Positions 34,401 to 47,961 of a stretch of 64,000 nucleotides of DNA are shown piece by piece. The translations under genes and the position numbers were made by a program. Below the pieces are notes generated by a model that was not told the origin of the DNA, made no database searches, and saw only the letters and a list, made by a program, of their open reading frames with translations. Source of the DNA: Trichoplusia ni (Eukaryota; Arthropoda; Insecta; Lepidoptera; Noctuidae); assembly GCF_003590095.1 (NCBI RefSeq), contig NC_039499.1, positions 868,001 to 932,000 on the forward strand, in the 5' to 3' direction. The first letter of the stretch is position 1. Each line of letters opens with the position of its first letter.

Positions 34401-35889
34401 GAAACAACCAACATGTTACGTATAAAATAATTTTCTCCTTATGATATTTGTGATTTACGAGGATTACCTAAATGTTGGAGACATTTAATTAAAATCTTAT
34501 TAAATGTCGAAGTTTCACACTTTTAAAGGTAACGCAGGAGACATAGTAACGGGTAAGTAAGCCGCGCAAGAATTGCGTGCTTTACGGTTGGGAAGGTACA
34601 GACATACCGTTGCAATAGGTTATCATAAACTCTCCATGCCTAGTAATATTTAGATTCTTACTTTATAGATTATTTTATTTCAATCTGTCTTCAAAGCACA
34701 CGGTTAAAGAATTTTAAGTGAAAATCCCGTTGAGATAAATCGCACCTCGATATAAAACCTATTTGGACCCAGTCGCCCAAAAGCGAAAAGATTTTTCATA
34801 TCTCGTATTTTACTCGCGCGATTTTCCACAGTTGCCGCTTCTGTAGATTGATGATTCAGTGGTTTTTCGACATTCGCTATTCACAAAGAGAAGCTACGTC
34901 CGTTAATGTTATATGAGATCACATTAAAGGTTTACTAAAAGTTAACAAATAATTCGTTCTGGAGTGGAGTAAAGAGGTTTAGGATAGTATCGATTTTATA
35001 AACAGCCAGTAAACGAAGTCTTTTTTGCGAGATTGTATTTCAATTAAATTTAAAAAATATTTAAGCCTAAGATTTTGTCAACAGATCGTAGTTCTTTTGC
35101 GAAAACATGCCTAATAGGTACGAAGTACTAAGTCCTGTTCTGTGTCATTTAGAATAATTGATACCATAATTAAGGCTAAACAAATAGAGGAATAATTGAA
35201 GTACTACATCTATTGACATAACGACAGTAATTACGAACGCGCTTTGTTAAAAATGCTGCATTGTACCTTTTTCATTCGTACTTAGTTTGACTCAAAGTAT
35301 TCATTAAAAGCGATTCTCAAAAAGCGGCAGAACAAAAGCTTAATGAGAACAATCACCCTCTCGGATTGAGAACCGGCGAAATTTCACTGTATATAAAGCA
35401 ATTTTGTCATATCCCTGGGTTCGTAGACATGTATTATGTAAATTAGGGTCAAATACATTACGTTATATGGATTAATTTAGCTGAATTTAGAGGCAGTTAA
35501 ACGTTACTAATGTAAATATTTTGGAGGTATCTTCGTTACCCGGTTGTAAATAGGGTATCCTTCCTTTTGTTGAATATAGCAGGTCACCAGGGATTTTAGT
35601 AAGAGGATGAGTAGGAATGTCAACTTGATCAGTGTTCACTTCAAAAGCACACAATATTTCCCAGTGGGCTTCGGAATACTGCAGTTGTTGGGTTCGGATT
35701 TCAACTCAATCTCGCTGTTTTTATGAAAAACCATATATGTAAATGATTTACCATGTGTAAAACTCATATAATTTCGCCGTTTTGTTCACAGAAGTATTTA
35801 TTCCAAGCATATTTATGTATATAGTAAATCATTATATTTTAAAAGTAATTTTCGGGATGAAATGGTTTCCTCACGCGTAGCTATTTACC

Positions 35890-35975
35890 GGTATTACCGG
35901 ACCAGTTCGGACCCAATCGGAGTGTTTAATCGCCGAATTCCGATAAATACGCCTGAGTAAACCGTTGCACCAATT
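35890..35975 (+). repeat. Dispersed repeat with GATAAATACGC-GAGTAAACCGTT core, copy 1
   Basis: The core CCGATAAATACGCCTGAGTA plus AACCGTTGCACC recurs almost exactly at 60586-60618, and both copies are preceded by GC-richer sequence. No function or class is assigned. Confidence 0.45.
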
Positions 35976-36465
35976 ACTATTAGCAATTAATTGTTTGTCT
36001 AGTAAAATGTGCTCGGTGGACCATCGTTGCTTTAAATTACATAAATACACAATAAATCCAAGTCAACATTTCGACAAACTGTCTCAAAATAAAGACAAAG
36101 ACTTTATAAAAGAGACATCAGCACGTGCCTGAAAGACATTTGCCGTTGTCAAAGAAACATGTCGTTACGTAATTTGACAGAACGTTGCAAACCCCTAATT
36201 GATTTGCGAATAGAAAGACATTTCCCGTTAGGCCTTTGAGAGACGTACAAATAAACATTTATGTCACACTAACATCTATACGTACAGCTAACAACATAAG
36301 TTCATGAATATTGAATGATACACAGGATACGTGAACACAAACTGAATATCAGAATGTCTTCATGTGTCTCAAAATAAAGTTTTTAGAAAAACCTTCCTTT
36401 TTTTCTTCTGTATTAAAGTATTCGTCAATGCTAGTCAAACAAGCCCATTTCTAGGGGGTTGTGCC

Positions 36466-36600
36466 GTTTTCTAGCAGTTCGCCTAGGGCCAGCCATCTAG
36501 CTCCAGCATCTGATCAGCTTCTTGTTGTCAAATTATTGTATTATGCAATTACCTAACATTGACCCAGATTGTAGGCCAATCGGAATCACAAATACTATAT
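36466..36600 (+). repeat. Unclassified dispersed repeat, copy 1
   Basis: CATCTAGCTCCAGCATCTGA followed by TCAGCTTCTTG and, further on, AATCGGAATC. The same blocks in the same order occur at 53456-53580. Confidence 0.45.
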
Positions 36601-36904
36601 ATATGTATAACTAGGGTCAAAACTTGGAAGTTTTTAGAAAATTATTAAAAAAATAAAAATATTTTATTCGACTTCGTTTAACTATGTACTAAATTGACAC
36701 TTAAAAATTGAAACATAGCACAATGGTTGAAGATCTCCGACACCCAAGCTAATATTAAACTTGTGTTATGGTTGTCAGGGCTCTCTCACAGTAATTGACA
36801 ATATTTAGCGACTGTTTTAGAACTATCATGTTGTACATAGCTTTAACTTTTTTATTACATCAAAAGAAAAATGTAGATATTAAACCTGCCTGCCTGCGTG
36901 TGCA

Positions 36905-36972
36905 TGTGAGCGTGTGAATGGTGTGTGTGTGTGTGTGTTAGTGTGCGTGCGTGTGTGTGTGAGTGTGTGTAT
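36905..36972 (+). repeat. (GT)n microsatellite
   Basis: An interrupted GT/GTGC run of about 65 bp with GTGTGAATG and GTGCGTGC interruptions, ending GTGTGTATGCTCGC. No gene context. Confidence 0.85.
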
Positions 36973-38929
36973 GCTCGCATATGTATGTATAGGATGTCCG
37001 AATATGCAATTATGTGTTAGTTTTAAGTAACTCTTCTGTCTCATCATAGGTGAGATCCATAAGCCACTTTATTAGTTTCTTTTTACACTCATATTTGCTA
37101 CTCGAATAAATTTTGCAGTGTTGATTCCCGATATTATATAGTTTACTTCCGACAATGTGAAAGTGTCTTTCAGCCACACTGGTCCTACACAATCCTACAT
37201 ATAATATATGTACATAGGACATCAGGTGAATAAAACATTGTTATAACAAAATGCAAATAACAAGTGATGAAGCAAGAAAACAAAAAATCTTTAGCATCAG
37301 AAGTTTATTGAAAATACTGAATACTTGCATAAAGGTCACTGAACAATTGCAACTCTAGTAATTCTAACTAAGATCATCCGCTTTTGTGGCTGACTGTACC
37401 AGAAACAATTCTATCAATCTAAATTACATAGTTATGTTTTGTTCGTGAATGTTTGTGTTGATGGCTATGGGGAACCTCGAAAGGTAAGTTCAGTGATGCC
37501 TTGCGGTAATCGGTTTACATTGGGGAGACCCTTAGATGAGTTTAAAACGGTCTTGATATATGGAGCGTGAAGATAGGTGTTTATTTTTGGAGTTGTAAGG
37601 ATGTTTTCTTGCAACGAACGTTTGTGTATGGGTGGGCGTAGGGAGGAAATTTAATAGGGCCTTTAAAAAGGGTTATTTTTAATGGTTAGTTGTAAGTGCC
37701 TTTAACATCTACTTGATATACGATGAACCTTATATACTTCCGATTTTAATTTCTAAGGACTGGTGCAGTCTTTTTACATAAAGACGTCGTTGTAAGCTTA
37801 TTCGATCGTGAACTTGCATGTACTAATAGTACCTAATCGTTTGTTTTCAGTATAACGTGACTGTTTCAACATCATATCAATATGTATTATCTAGCTCACT
37901 GTGTCCTAATACAGGGCCTTCCCCAAATCATTCCACGATTCTCTTTTCTGGCCCACATGGAACCAGCCCAGTCGGGAAGCTTTTAAATCCTGTCACCGCT
38001 TCCCAGACCACCCACGGTGGAGTGGCCGTAGTGTAGATATTTTAAATAATTCAACAACAACAGATATGAAATAATTAATATTCTATTATGAAAATATAAT
38101 TTACTACTTAACTTTGCAGCTGAATACTATAAATTATTTCATAAAAAGTAACGTTATGACGGGAATAAATAAGTTCCACTCAGTATTCGATTTCTTGTTA
38201 CTGTTCTCCTGAGGCTTTTATTTTAAAGTGGCCGTTGATTTAAATCGGATCCGGCCGCGCTTTCCCGATGACCTATTGTTAACAAATAAGTATAGAGATT
38301 AAATTCCCAATAATGCGGCCATTATTTGCCAGTCTTTTGTTATTTATTTTTCTAAAAGGAGGGAGTTTTAATCGCGGGTTTCGTTTATAAAGTTTCGATG
38401 TTGCGCTTGTTACGCCTTTATTAATTTGTATTGGCTAATGGTGCTTTTTAACGATATCTCAAATTAATGTAGAGTTCGGGTAATATAATTATAATTTTTT
38501 TACTACTTTTCTGTATTTGCTTTTCTGACTGGCCATATTACTGTATTTCATAATTTATGCTTGAATGCTTCACACACAATAATTTCACCTTAACAACCCA
38601 CGCTTTGTAACAATTCTTAATAAGAAGTTGCACATTCGCTTGCGAATAATTACTAGGTACCTCTATAATGTTCTATATGACTTACTTTTTCTAAAAAAAA
38701 CAGTTGATATTTGAAGATCGTAATAATTGTGCTGATTCAAGGTCTTATAAAGCAAAATTGATTTTCCTCGGCGCGGACATTTTATGAATATATCTAATTG
38801 CTCAGTGGAGCATCTTCGATATCTTTTCTAAATCAATTGATCGCGAAAAATACGCGAATAAATCTGATTTGTTAGAAGGATGAATGTAATTCCAATACGT
38901 TTACCATTTAGGATTTTGAATGCTTATAT

Positions 38930-39250
38930 TCATCATCATCATTCTAGCCTTTTGGCAACAATGTTGGGGTCGAGTTCCAGTCTCATTGGTTGCTAACACT
39001 GCTGTTTGACAGGGAGCGACTGCCTATCTGACCTCCTTAACACGGTATCCCTTAGTCAGAGTGATCGTCAGAGTTTTTAGCTTCTTACCACCGGTAACAA
39101 CTACCAAATATAGCACGATAATGGCTACAGTTTAACTTGCCTTCCGAAACACGCCAGAACTCGTTACGACATAGATGGTCACTCATCCACGGAGCGCCGT
39201 ATGAAGCGTAGCTTAACCTGTTATCGATCAACTTGTGCAGCTGAAGTAAA
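38930..39250. repeat. Dispersed repeat with (CAT)n edge
   Basis: Starts with ATTCATCATCATCATTCTAG and continues with AACAATGTTGGGGTCGAG, GGAGCGACTGCCTATCTGAC and a TTTAACTTGCC block. This order of blocks matches a repeat common in moth and butterfly genomes. The right boundary is unclear. Short open frames on the minus strand here are shadows of the repeat. Confidence 0.5.
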
Positions 39251-39309
39251 TCCTCGTGCTCCTCTATTTGAATACCTATATAATCAACTTTAATACACAT
39301 GATCGGCAT

Positions 39310-39640
39310 GAATTTCATTCGTTAAGCATCCTAATTTCAAAAATATCTGACTGCGTGTTAAGTTTGCTTCAACATCGGAACGTATTAAGCAGATGCACAG
39401 CAGGTTTGGTATCATGTTCAGGGCACATTTCATTGGAATCTTTAAGCGCTATTACCCGATAGAAATACTTGTTATTCCAGTTGATCTCTTTGAAATAAGA
39501 TGGTTCAGGAAATCGATAAGCTCTTTGCAGGATCTCCATGAGTCAAAGGGTTTGGCCTGCACCTTGTTGTTGGAACTACCATCAGTACTATCAGAAGTGA
39601 ACATTTCAACTGAAATTCCGTAATGTAACCGTATTAGCAA
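39310..39640 (-). pseudogene. Possible broken coding region of unknown origin
   Basis: Two adjacent minus-strand frames look protein-like: one with NNKVQAKPFDSWRSCKELID (39640-39452), and in another frame NKYFYRVIALKDSNEMCPEH to LLNTFRC before a stop. Together they would need a frameshift, as in a decayed gene or transposon. I recognise no family and the case rests only on composition. Confidence 0.15.
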
Positions 39641-41041
39641 TACCGAGATAATTGTTATGGTATGTGAGTAGTTACCTAAGCTGAGTATTTGATAAAAATT
39701 TATAAGAGACGTCTGAGTAATTGAGGAAAACTGATCGATGTGAAGCCGTAAAAAGTCTTAAAAATAAGTTCTTTTTTCATAATTCTTAAAAAAGCCTTTG
39801 ATCTAAACTGATATTTAAAAAAAAAATAACACAGCGAAACAGTTTTCTTCTTTTCGTCTTTTCATCAGGTATTCCATTAAAAATATCCCTGGTAAGCCAT
39901 GGTTGACAGGTTCATTCATAAACCGCTTACATTAGAGGAAAAATATTTTGTTCCCCAGAGCAAGAAATAAAGCAACGTTACATAAATAACAGCTGTGTAC
40001 AAATTGTCAAAGTTGCAGCGCGCGGTAAAAGCGAAATTACCCTTAATGCGATGCTTAAATCCCATTTATATCATAAGTTTGCGAAGCCTCACATCTATTA
40101 CTTAAAGGATTTGTTTCATTCGTATTATTATGAATGATGTTCATGGAAGGCATTAGGAAAGTTCCAAGAAATGAACGTCGAAATTCCGAAGAATTGCAGT
40201 GAACTGTCACAACTCCTTGAAACACTAGATTGATGCATTTCCTAGTACACGTTCGTTCGCCTGCTACGTTCGAAAGTGATAAGTTTTCACGTCAGCGTCC
40301 ACCCGCCGCTCTCATTAACCAACTGCTAATGTCTAATTAAAGCCCCATTTAAGGTGACCCATAAAACGTAGTGAACGGTGTCAGAATGCTGCAGCCTTTC
40401 TACTCTCCCATAAACTTTTTATGTTTCATAAATACCGAGGCAGTAAATATGAATTAATGGTTTTCCGAGGTTGTGTTATGCCCTTTTGCTACCCATATTC
40501 TTTCAGACGTATACCAGATATGTCGAGTTTGCAGGCCAAGAGCCATAAGTCTGCACATAAATTCCATTATAATGTTCGCTGAATAGTATTAATCGTTATT
40601 TAGGTAACGCGGTCTTGCGAAATATTAATACGTAGTAAAGCTATATAGTAAAACACACGTGTGATGATTGTATTTGTTTTGCTGTGTCAGTAACACCTAA
40701 TGATCTCATTATAGGGGTATAAACTTACTAATTAAACATTAAACACGCTTCATATATTTTACCTTTTAATTATGCTGCGATGAATACAGGCATCATTAAA
40801 TGAAAATGATCGTAAATAAAATCCTGTCTTTATAATTATGGAACAAAAGCTGTAAATAATATGAAGGGGGAATTTGCAGACATCTTTCAGCTGTTAATAA
40901 CTGATGGACGTTTGCCAAAGGTTCATTAACATTTCTGAATTACAAATCAATGGTCTATTAAAATCGCACAAAATGTATAATTTGGTTCAAATCTCATGTT
41001 TCTTCTCCAAAAGATAAACGACTTCCGCATTCAAGAATTTG

Positions 41042-41200
41042 TGTCCCGGGGATTTTATAAACATTCAAGTCACATGCATAAAATACCCAGACTCGGGAAA
41101 AGCCATCGTAGATCACACAAATTCTTGCCCTACGTGGGGATCGAACCCGCGACACGTCGTGCGCAGTGTGTTTCTCGCGGTAACCGGCTATCCGTGCAGA
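41042..41200 (-). mobile_element. tRNA-derived SINE, second family
   Basis: Antisense copy: CTACGTGGGGATCGAACCCG on the plus strand is the complement of a B box, and the tail blocks (CCCGGGGATTTTATAAACAT, CAAGTCACATGCAT, ACCCAGACTCGG) lie at lower coordinates. GCGGTAACCGGCTATC marks the head. The 125-codon plus-strand frame through it is not a gene. Confidence 0.6.
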
Positions 41201-41553
41201 CATTATCAATCAAAATAAAAACATCTACGATATTTATAGAATCTATGAATAGCACAACTAAAGAGTACAAAAGGGGAAGTAATTGCGTCAGATCGACAGT
41301 CAATATATCAAGTCAAGGCGATAAAATGGGCTTTGGCGCGAAATTGATTCCACCAATGGAAAAACTTTTGTAATACATGTAACTTTTTCTAAACTACGTG
41401 TTGAAGGCAAAAGCCCCCTTTCATTAAAAAGTTAGTTTTTGTTTGATTGTTTGATGTTTGATGACATCAAACTTAGTAAAATGAAACTACGGTACATTCA
41501 TGCATACTTGTATAGGCCCCCTTTTTTTGGTTAGGCTTTGGAATTCTATACTT

Positions 41554-41889
41554 TTATAATTTGGTTCTTGTACACGAACTTACTTGTGGGAAATGTCTTA
41601 CTGACAAGGCCTGATGACATTGTTTAACAAAATTTTCCGCCATGGTCGAATCATAATAATGCAACATCAACTCACTGTAGTTCATCACGCACTGACTGCG
41701 GAAATAGGATCTGGATAGGTTGGAAGAATAGCCAGATTGCGGAAATAGGATCAAGATAGTTTCAAGGAAAAGCTGGGCATTTTCCCAGTTTTGATTTTTC
41801 TCTAAGTGGGCCCACATAAAGAAAAGTGGACACTTAAGTGGAAAACCTTTGCCTAGAAGTGGAACAATATACGTTAAGAGTCTATACAT
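41554..41889 (-). other. Unrecognised 111-residue open frame
   Basis: An open frame upstream of Elk with residues such as MWAHLEKNQNWENAQLFLE and VMNYSELMLHYYD. A 15-bp direct repeat (TGCGGAAATAGGATC) occurs twice inside, about 40 bp apart. No family, splice support or codon signal was recognised; it may be a decayed element or chance. Confidence 0.15.
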
Positions 41890-42317
41890 ATAATAAAATT
41901 GTAGAAAAGTGAAAACTATACATTGAATATAAACAATACACTTTTAAACTGCAGAGTAAAGAGGAAGAAGCAACAATAGAACGATGCCAGTTTGAATATG
42001 TAAATGATGTAGTGAATGGTAGGGCATGTCTTGGAATTCAGTAGAAAAGTATGTAAGCGATCTAATCGACACTTAATACTTTGTAAATAAATGTCCATTG
42101 TCATGTAAAGGTAGGTAGGTACTTTCTAAATAAATCTGAGACGTCGCTCAAGGAAAAAACCCTAATGAACAGTCGTCTGAAATGCCAACACGCAATAAGG
42201 AAGCTTAATGATTGTTTGAGTCTATTCCGTGTGAAAAATAAATTCATGTCTGTTGTCACCTGTGTAGAGAAAGACATTCTTTGACTAACAAAAATTTATA
42301 TCTCTCTCTATTGTATG

Positions 42318-42501
42318 AATTTATCGTGTCATGGTGAAATTGAACTCCTCCGAAACGGCTCGACAGATGCTTATGAAATTTTGTGTATGAATTCAGTAGT
42401 TCTGAGAATAGGACATCTATTTTTCATACCCATAAGAATTTTGTTTCATTCGATTTTTTTCTGCACATTCCATGGCAAAGCAAAGTTTGCTGGTTCGATA
42501 G
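42318..42501 (+). mobile_element. Degraded Helitron, family 1
   Basis: The body matches the other copies: CGTGTCATGGTG near the start, CTCCTCCGAAACGG, TATGAAATTTTGTGTATG, and GGCAAAGCAAAGTTTGCTGG near the end. The 5' end and the CTAG terminus (here GATAG) are mutated, so boundaries are approximate. Confidence 0.55.
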
Positions 42502-42751
42502 TAATTTTGCTTTGCTATCGAAGTGCTCATCAAGACAAATCATATGAATTGTTACTTGATGAGTTGGCTTCGTTATATTATGGTGTTCCGATTGCTAGCT
42601 ATAGCATCAGTTCAGAGCCACGGCATCATAATATTGGATTGCCACTCTGTATGTAAAATTTCCGCTCACCAAGAAACCAGGAAGAAGCCAAACTAAACTA
42701 GCATTTGATGACAGATATAGGGACAGGTGAAAAAATAAACGCTTTTAATAA

Positions 42752-42965
42752 TAAAACATTGGCCTAGCGGTTACAGCTACACTAGTCGAGGGCTTGACTC
42801 CTACCCGGGACAAATGTTTTAGGATGAGCACGATCATTTGTTCAGTTTTTGGGTGTTATTTATGTATACACATGTATGTTTTTTCAGTTTTCTAGCACTT
42901 AAAATACACAAGCTTCGCTTAGTTACTTGAAGACGTTGTGTAAAAATTGTGGAGTATAATATTAT
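42752..42965 (+). mobile_element. tRNA-derived SINE, same family as at 31665
   Basis: GGCCTAGCGGTTACAGCTAC (A box) and GGGCTTGACTCCTACCCGGG (B-box region), then GATGAGCACGATCATTTG and GGGTGTTATTTATG. It shares the block order of the copy at 31665 and ends in an AT-rich tail. Confidence 0.6.
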
Positions 42966-44540
42966 ATTACTATTTCTAGATAAGCAAATTTGTAGCAATT
43001 CGTAAAAGTATCGAGATCTTTAGTCATTTTTCAAATATCAGTTGTCAAACTATCATTCGGTCTGTATAGTGTCAGTTTTCAGTCCAATCAAATTGTTCTG
43101 CTGAATATTAATGTAGATAGTGAGGGTCTGTCGCTTGCTCCCACTCAATCACTTGGGGATAGCCGTTTCAGATTCTGGTTTCATGTAGACTCTATATCCA
43201 GTCAAGGTTGAATTGGAGATGGCTTGCCGAACTATTGCTAATGAAGGCAATATGATGCATGCTCAAAGTGTAGTTTACGATCTGTAGAAAGGGAATCACT
43301 AACGAGCTTTGCTTGCTTGAATTTCATTTGTTTTGGTAATGTTTTAACTAGACTTGTTGATTTGTAAACGTTTTCTTTGGTGCTAAAACTCGATTGAGGT
43401 GCTTGGTAGGGAATTTTATATTAATATATATAAAAATAGTATTCATGCTTTATTTGATACCCATATTGTACATTTTGATACACAATCGGGTAAATCTTCA
43501 AAGAATTGTCAAAGTGAATTCAAGTAAACGAGGAGACTCCAACACGCCTGTTATTTTACTTCAGTAAATGATAAAACGACTTGCTAACTTTTCCACGTTA
43601 AAGTCAGAAAGTATGGCGTCGACAGTATGTTTATATCTCGCTTTGACTATTGAGCGTTGGATCTGAGTAGCAGTTACCGTCCAACTTCCATGAGACTTAC
43701 TGTCGTTTACATCAGAAAATATAAAACAAACTTTGCCATAGTAAATGTGTTTATGCTCAGCTCACGTGTCGGCAGAACGTGAGGGTTAAAACGTTATTGC
43801 TATTTCAACCCTAAGACACGTACAGCTGGATGTAGTGAGGTTTCAACACAAGACCATTTCTGAACTAATTAGGACACTCGCTCGAGGTACTTTGTGGTCG
43901 CTCCACTAGTTATTAGTGATTCAAAATGGAAGTAGAGACTGTCCTTTTGTGCTTGCATGCATATGCAATGTGGGTTGGGAGCTTTAGTGCTATTATGCCA
44001 TTGTATACCGGCTCTCTCTTAATTATTGAATATTATTTTGTAGTTATACCTGCAAATATTGATTGCCCATTCCAGAACCTTTTTAAATTATTAAAGAGAA
44101 ATACTTGAATATAACATTAATTTCCTCATAATTTGACGTTAATATTTTACGGTTTTTGTGAACATGCTACAATATTCCCGACAGTCGTAGCGTCAATGTC
44201 GTCCAAACCTTGCGGTTTACACAAAACAAACACGAGTTTTTATAGAAATCTATTTATATTAAAAAACCAGGAAAGATAAAGTAAATACGGCGTAACGCTA
44301 GTATTCTTGTCTTTATGATCCAATAATTTTGGATGCGAATTCCAAGAATTTACAAAGAACCGGACTGGCATGTGTGTTACGTCAAAAATATATCATGGAA
44401 GTAAAGAAATTTATATACGACGAACAGTAGAGGGAATTGTGACCGGTATAAATACTTCGAGGTACCTTGCTTCACCGTTTTCCATGTAAGGGGTAAACCA
44501 CCGCCTCTCAAAGTACTTTTGTTAAATCTAATGTTTAACT

Positions 44541-44720
44541 GCACCGGTAGTCGAGTGGTCCAGGCAATACGCCAAACCTACAATTTCGATTACCTTTTTT
44601 TTAACGACTTGTCGTGTGTTCGATATGACGAGCATTTGTGAGATTCACGAAGGATTTTTCTGAGTCTGGGTGTCTTTATGCAAATGACTTAAATATTTTT
44701 GAAACTTCCGCGACAAAAGG
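44541..44720 (+). mobile_element. tRNA-derived SINE, second family, diverged
   Basis: GGTAGTCGAGTGGTCCAGG (A box), GTCGTGTGTTCGATATGACG (B box), GAGTCTGGGTGTCTTTATG and a TTCCGCGAC tail block in the same order as at 55208. Confidence 0.55.
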
Positions 44721-44739
44721 TCTAAATTCTTTAGTGCGT

Positions 44740-44800
44740 GAAATGAGATGCCGCTCTTCTTCGAGTAGAGCACCATCTCTTTCCACAAATGCAACAATTT
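44740..44800 (-). repeat. Short dispersed repeat with GAGATGCCGCTCT core
   Basis: GAGATGCCGCTCTTCTTCGA, then GTAGAGCACCATCTCTTTCC and ACAAATGCAACA. Compared with 24900 it is in the opposite orientation, with the CATCTCTTTCCACAA block at the right end. Confidence 0.4.
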
Positions 44801-45684
44801 TATTCTAAAATGTCTTAGTAGACCCCTGACTATAAAGTTCTAGTGAGACGACACTCGTGTGTCTCCAGCTTCTAATTTATTTCAACTAAACTTACGTTAC
44901 AGCGTCCGGCAGTCAAACTAAACGAGAACACCTCGTATTTTGCACAAATTGAAATATATCGCTCGCTATAAAATCTACTGGAGCTGAGTAGTCTATTTTT
45001 AAACTTTACATATATTTCGCGCATGTCATCACACAGACGTCTTTTGACATTTTATTTATCCAGCAACTGTTGTACAAATATGTCTGCCTGTCATTTATAT
45101 TTCTTTACACACATGTTCCTAATGGATAGTAGCTGATGATGAATGAATTGTTATTAAAATGTATGTTTTCTTAAAACCATCATCAATAAAAATGTTGACA
45201 AAAAATTCTTACAAATTTTCTGCCACATTCATTACTTTGATGTGTGAATTTAGCATTTGACTTAAGTGATACACTTATATTAGCTAACATTTATTTCATA
45301 ATAGTGGCTAAATCTCTTAGGTTTACTTATTTACTTATAAGTCTCATAATATATAAAAAACAAACATTTAAATCCCCAAATTATCACACGTATTGTTTAA
45401 TAAACGTAATATGCTATTACACTGTTTGTTTCCATAATAGACTGTAATTATTATATTGCGTGGTACATAACAATAAATATAAGTACAGCAAACATGACGA
45501 GTGGTCAGCTTTCCTTTATGGTGTACAGTTCTGGAGGTGTCATTAAGATAATGTGTCCATTACTCGCGTCCTATGTCAACCAACGGCGGAGATGAAATGG
45601 TGCTATTCATTTTACGTCACTGACACGCGACTAATACAGTACCCTCTTATCGAAAAATATCAGCTGTGTATGAATGAAAGAGCT

Positions 45685-45770
45685 TAGGAATAAAGCCTGT
45701 TGTCTTTGTGGAAGGGAGATGCCACGATTCGCAATTTATAGCGCCGTCTCGCTTTAACAACTGGAGCTGC
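45685..45770 (+). repeat. Short dispersed repeat with GAGATGCC core
   Basis: CCTGTTGTCTTTGTGGAAGG, GAGATGCCACGATTCGCAAT and GCGCCGTCTCGCTTTAACAA follow the order of the copy at 24900. Overlapping open frames on both strands are incidental. Confidence 0.4.
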
Positions 45771-47961
45771 CTTGCTTAAAGTTTCGAGGGGCAGGGTTTT
45801 CGACTTTGTCCGGTTCGTAAAACAAAGTTTGGTATTTACTACTAAACCTATATATAACAATACCGTCGTAATATTTAGCACATCAATAGATTACAGTACG
45901 GAAAACCAGAAAACGTACTCGAAGAGGTTTATGTTATTGCGTTTGCAATTAGAAAGCCGCATTTAGATTGAAAAGTTATAAATGTGTTTGTTTCTAGCTT
46001 TTTCCTGTAGCTTTGGTGGTGTGGATGGCAGCTACAGCAGGAATAGCAGAACTCCTTCTGAAAGTGTCGAGTAAAAGCTATGCATGCCACCTAGACTGGC
46101 AGATAACTTCATACAAAATTTTATCATTTTTAATCTAGCCGTTTGTGAGTAAAGATATAACAATCACAAATAAACGCAAAAGCACTCAAATTTTCGCATT
46201 TAAAATATGAATGTGTCAACAGATCAATTTAGTTATTGCAATTTTATATCGAACTCAAACAAATTCATGAATGTTTTACATCTGTAAAGTCGTAAAACGG
46301 TAGTAATAAATTGAGACAGTCGCGTGCCACGAGTGCCAATTCTATGATTTGAGAGAGAAAGAACGGAATGTAGAGCTCAATAGAGCTGTAAAATCTCACG
46401 TGCGCTTTAAATAAAGCACTTTAAAATATTGAGTGCAATATTTCTCGCCATCCATTGATTAAATGACTACCCAAAACTAGTTATGTACGAGTCGGCATTA
46501 CGACACTGATCGTTTCGGAGAAAAACGCTGAAAAAACCTTTTTTTTTTTTAAACCCATCAACTTTATGTCTATAATGATACTGCTAACGATCGATATTTT
46601 ATTATAGTGGCATCAGAAATACATCATCTGAAAATTTGAACAACTGTTATGATTCTTGAGATAGTGCTTGTTGGCAGGCGGACAGATAATGGTGCACCTG
46701 TATTTAATAGGGTTTTACCATTCGTATACGGAACTCTTTAAAAAGAGTGTTATATTTTCATGGTTAATCTTCATGCATTTAATGACGTAGTTTTATTCCA
46801 ACATATCTTCTAAATTACTAAAGGGTTCCCTTTCCCACAATTGACATTAATTTGGCAAATTAAGAAAAAAAAACTGTCTGTAATCGTGATTTAGTTTTTA
46901 AAATATATGCTTAGCAGATACCTATCTAAATGACCTATCTAAGTACCTAAGAGTTACAGCAAAAATAATTGCCAATTTTTAATGAAGTTACGCTCTCTTT
47001 GTTTAAAAACTAAGTTTAGAACTGCAAAGCTTCGCTCCACTGTTAATTAATTAGGTTATTTATTAAAAAGAATTGTGTAACGTTAATTAGCCCATTGTTA
47101 AGAGAATTCTTTAAATTATTTATTAAATAAGAGACATTTTTATATTAACTCGGCCAACAAAGAGGTTTTTATATATTTTATTTATTTACTTGGGTTGGCG
47201 CAGTCAGCGCTCGTTGGCGACATAAAAGTTGCAAGACAGTCTAGCAACTGTCTTCCTACTGAATTGAAACTTGCTTGATTCGGCGTAGGGATGAATGACG
47301 ACTTATTGCTACGAAACAGTTTGTTTTATAAAAAGGACCAAGACCATAATCAAAAGAGGTTAGTATGACCTACTAGTAAGTTTCCATAAGAGTGTTTCAA
47401 TCACATACATATACATTTTTAACAACGAAGTAGGTAGTCGCTACGTATTTACTTTATTTGTAAAGACATTCGGAGAAAGACACCGGCCTGTGATAAAAAC
47501 ATTAATTAATTTGTTTCTCAGAAATGTGGAATCCTGAATACCAAGAACTTTGTTAAATAACACTACATAATATGTTTTTATAGTAAACAATGAACAATGA
47601 AACACCTGCACTCACCTTTAATGGATGAAGAGGATTTTATATTAATTTTCACACGCTTTTGTAGACTCATTTTCTTGTTTGTTTGTTTGTCAACAACTCA
47701 GCAGCTGGAAATTGTCAGGGTAGCTCCAAACCCGATGACAATGCAATTTATGACTATAAAAATGTTGAATCGATTTTGATGAAGTTTGAATGGGAGTGAC
47801 ATTTAAAAACGTCGGTATTTAGATTTTTTAAATCTATTAATTAATAAGTTAATAATATATGACATAATCGGACATAGAAGGCCTTCATTTACGGTAGAGT
47901 TCAATTTTTTTCATAACTCTCTAAGTCTAGACTAACGACAACGCGACTACTTGAATTCTTT

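Noticed and set aside
34198..34407. Plus- and minus-strand open frames with Arg/Gly/Pro-rich sequence over the Elk start
   Set aside because: Composition shadows of the GC-rich 5' leader in the wrong frame; the Elk frame is fixed by the conserved N-terminus.
41042..41373. 125-codon plus-strand open frame
   Set aside because: It starts within an antisense SINE and shows no domain.
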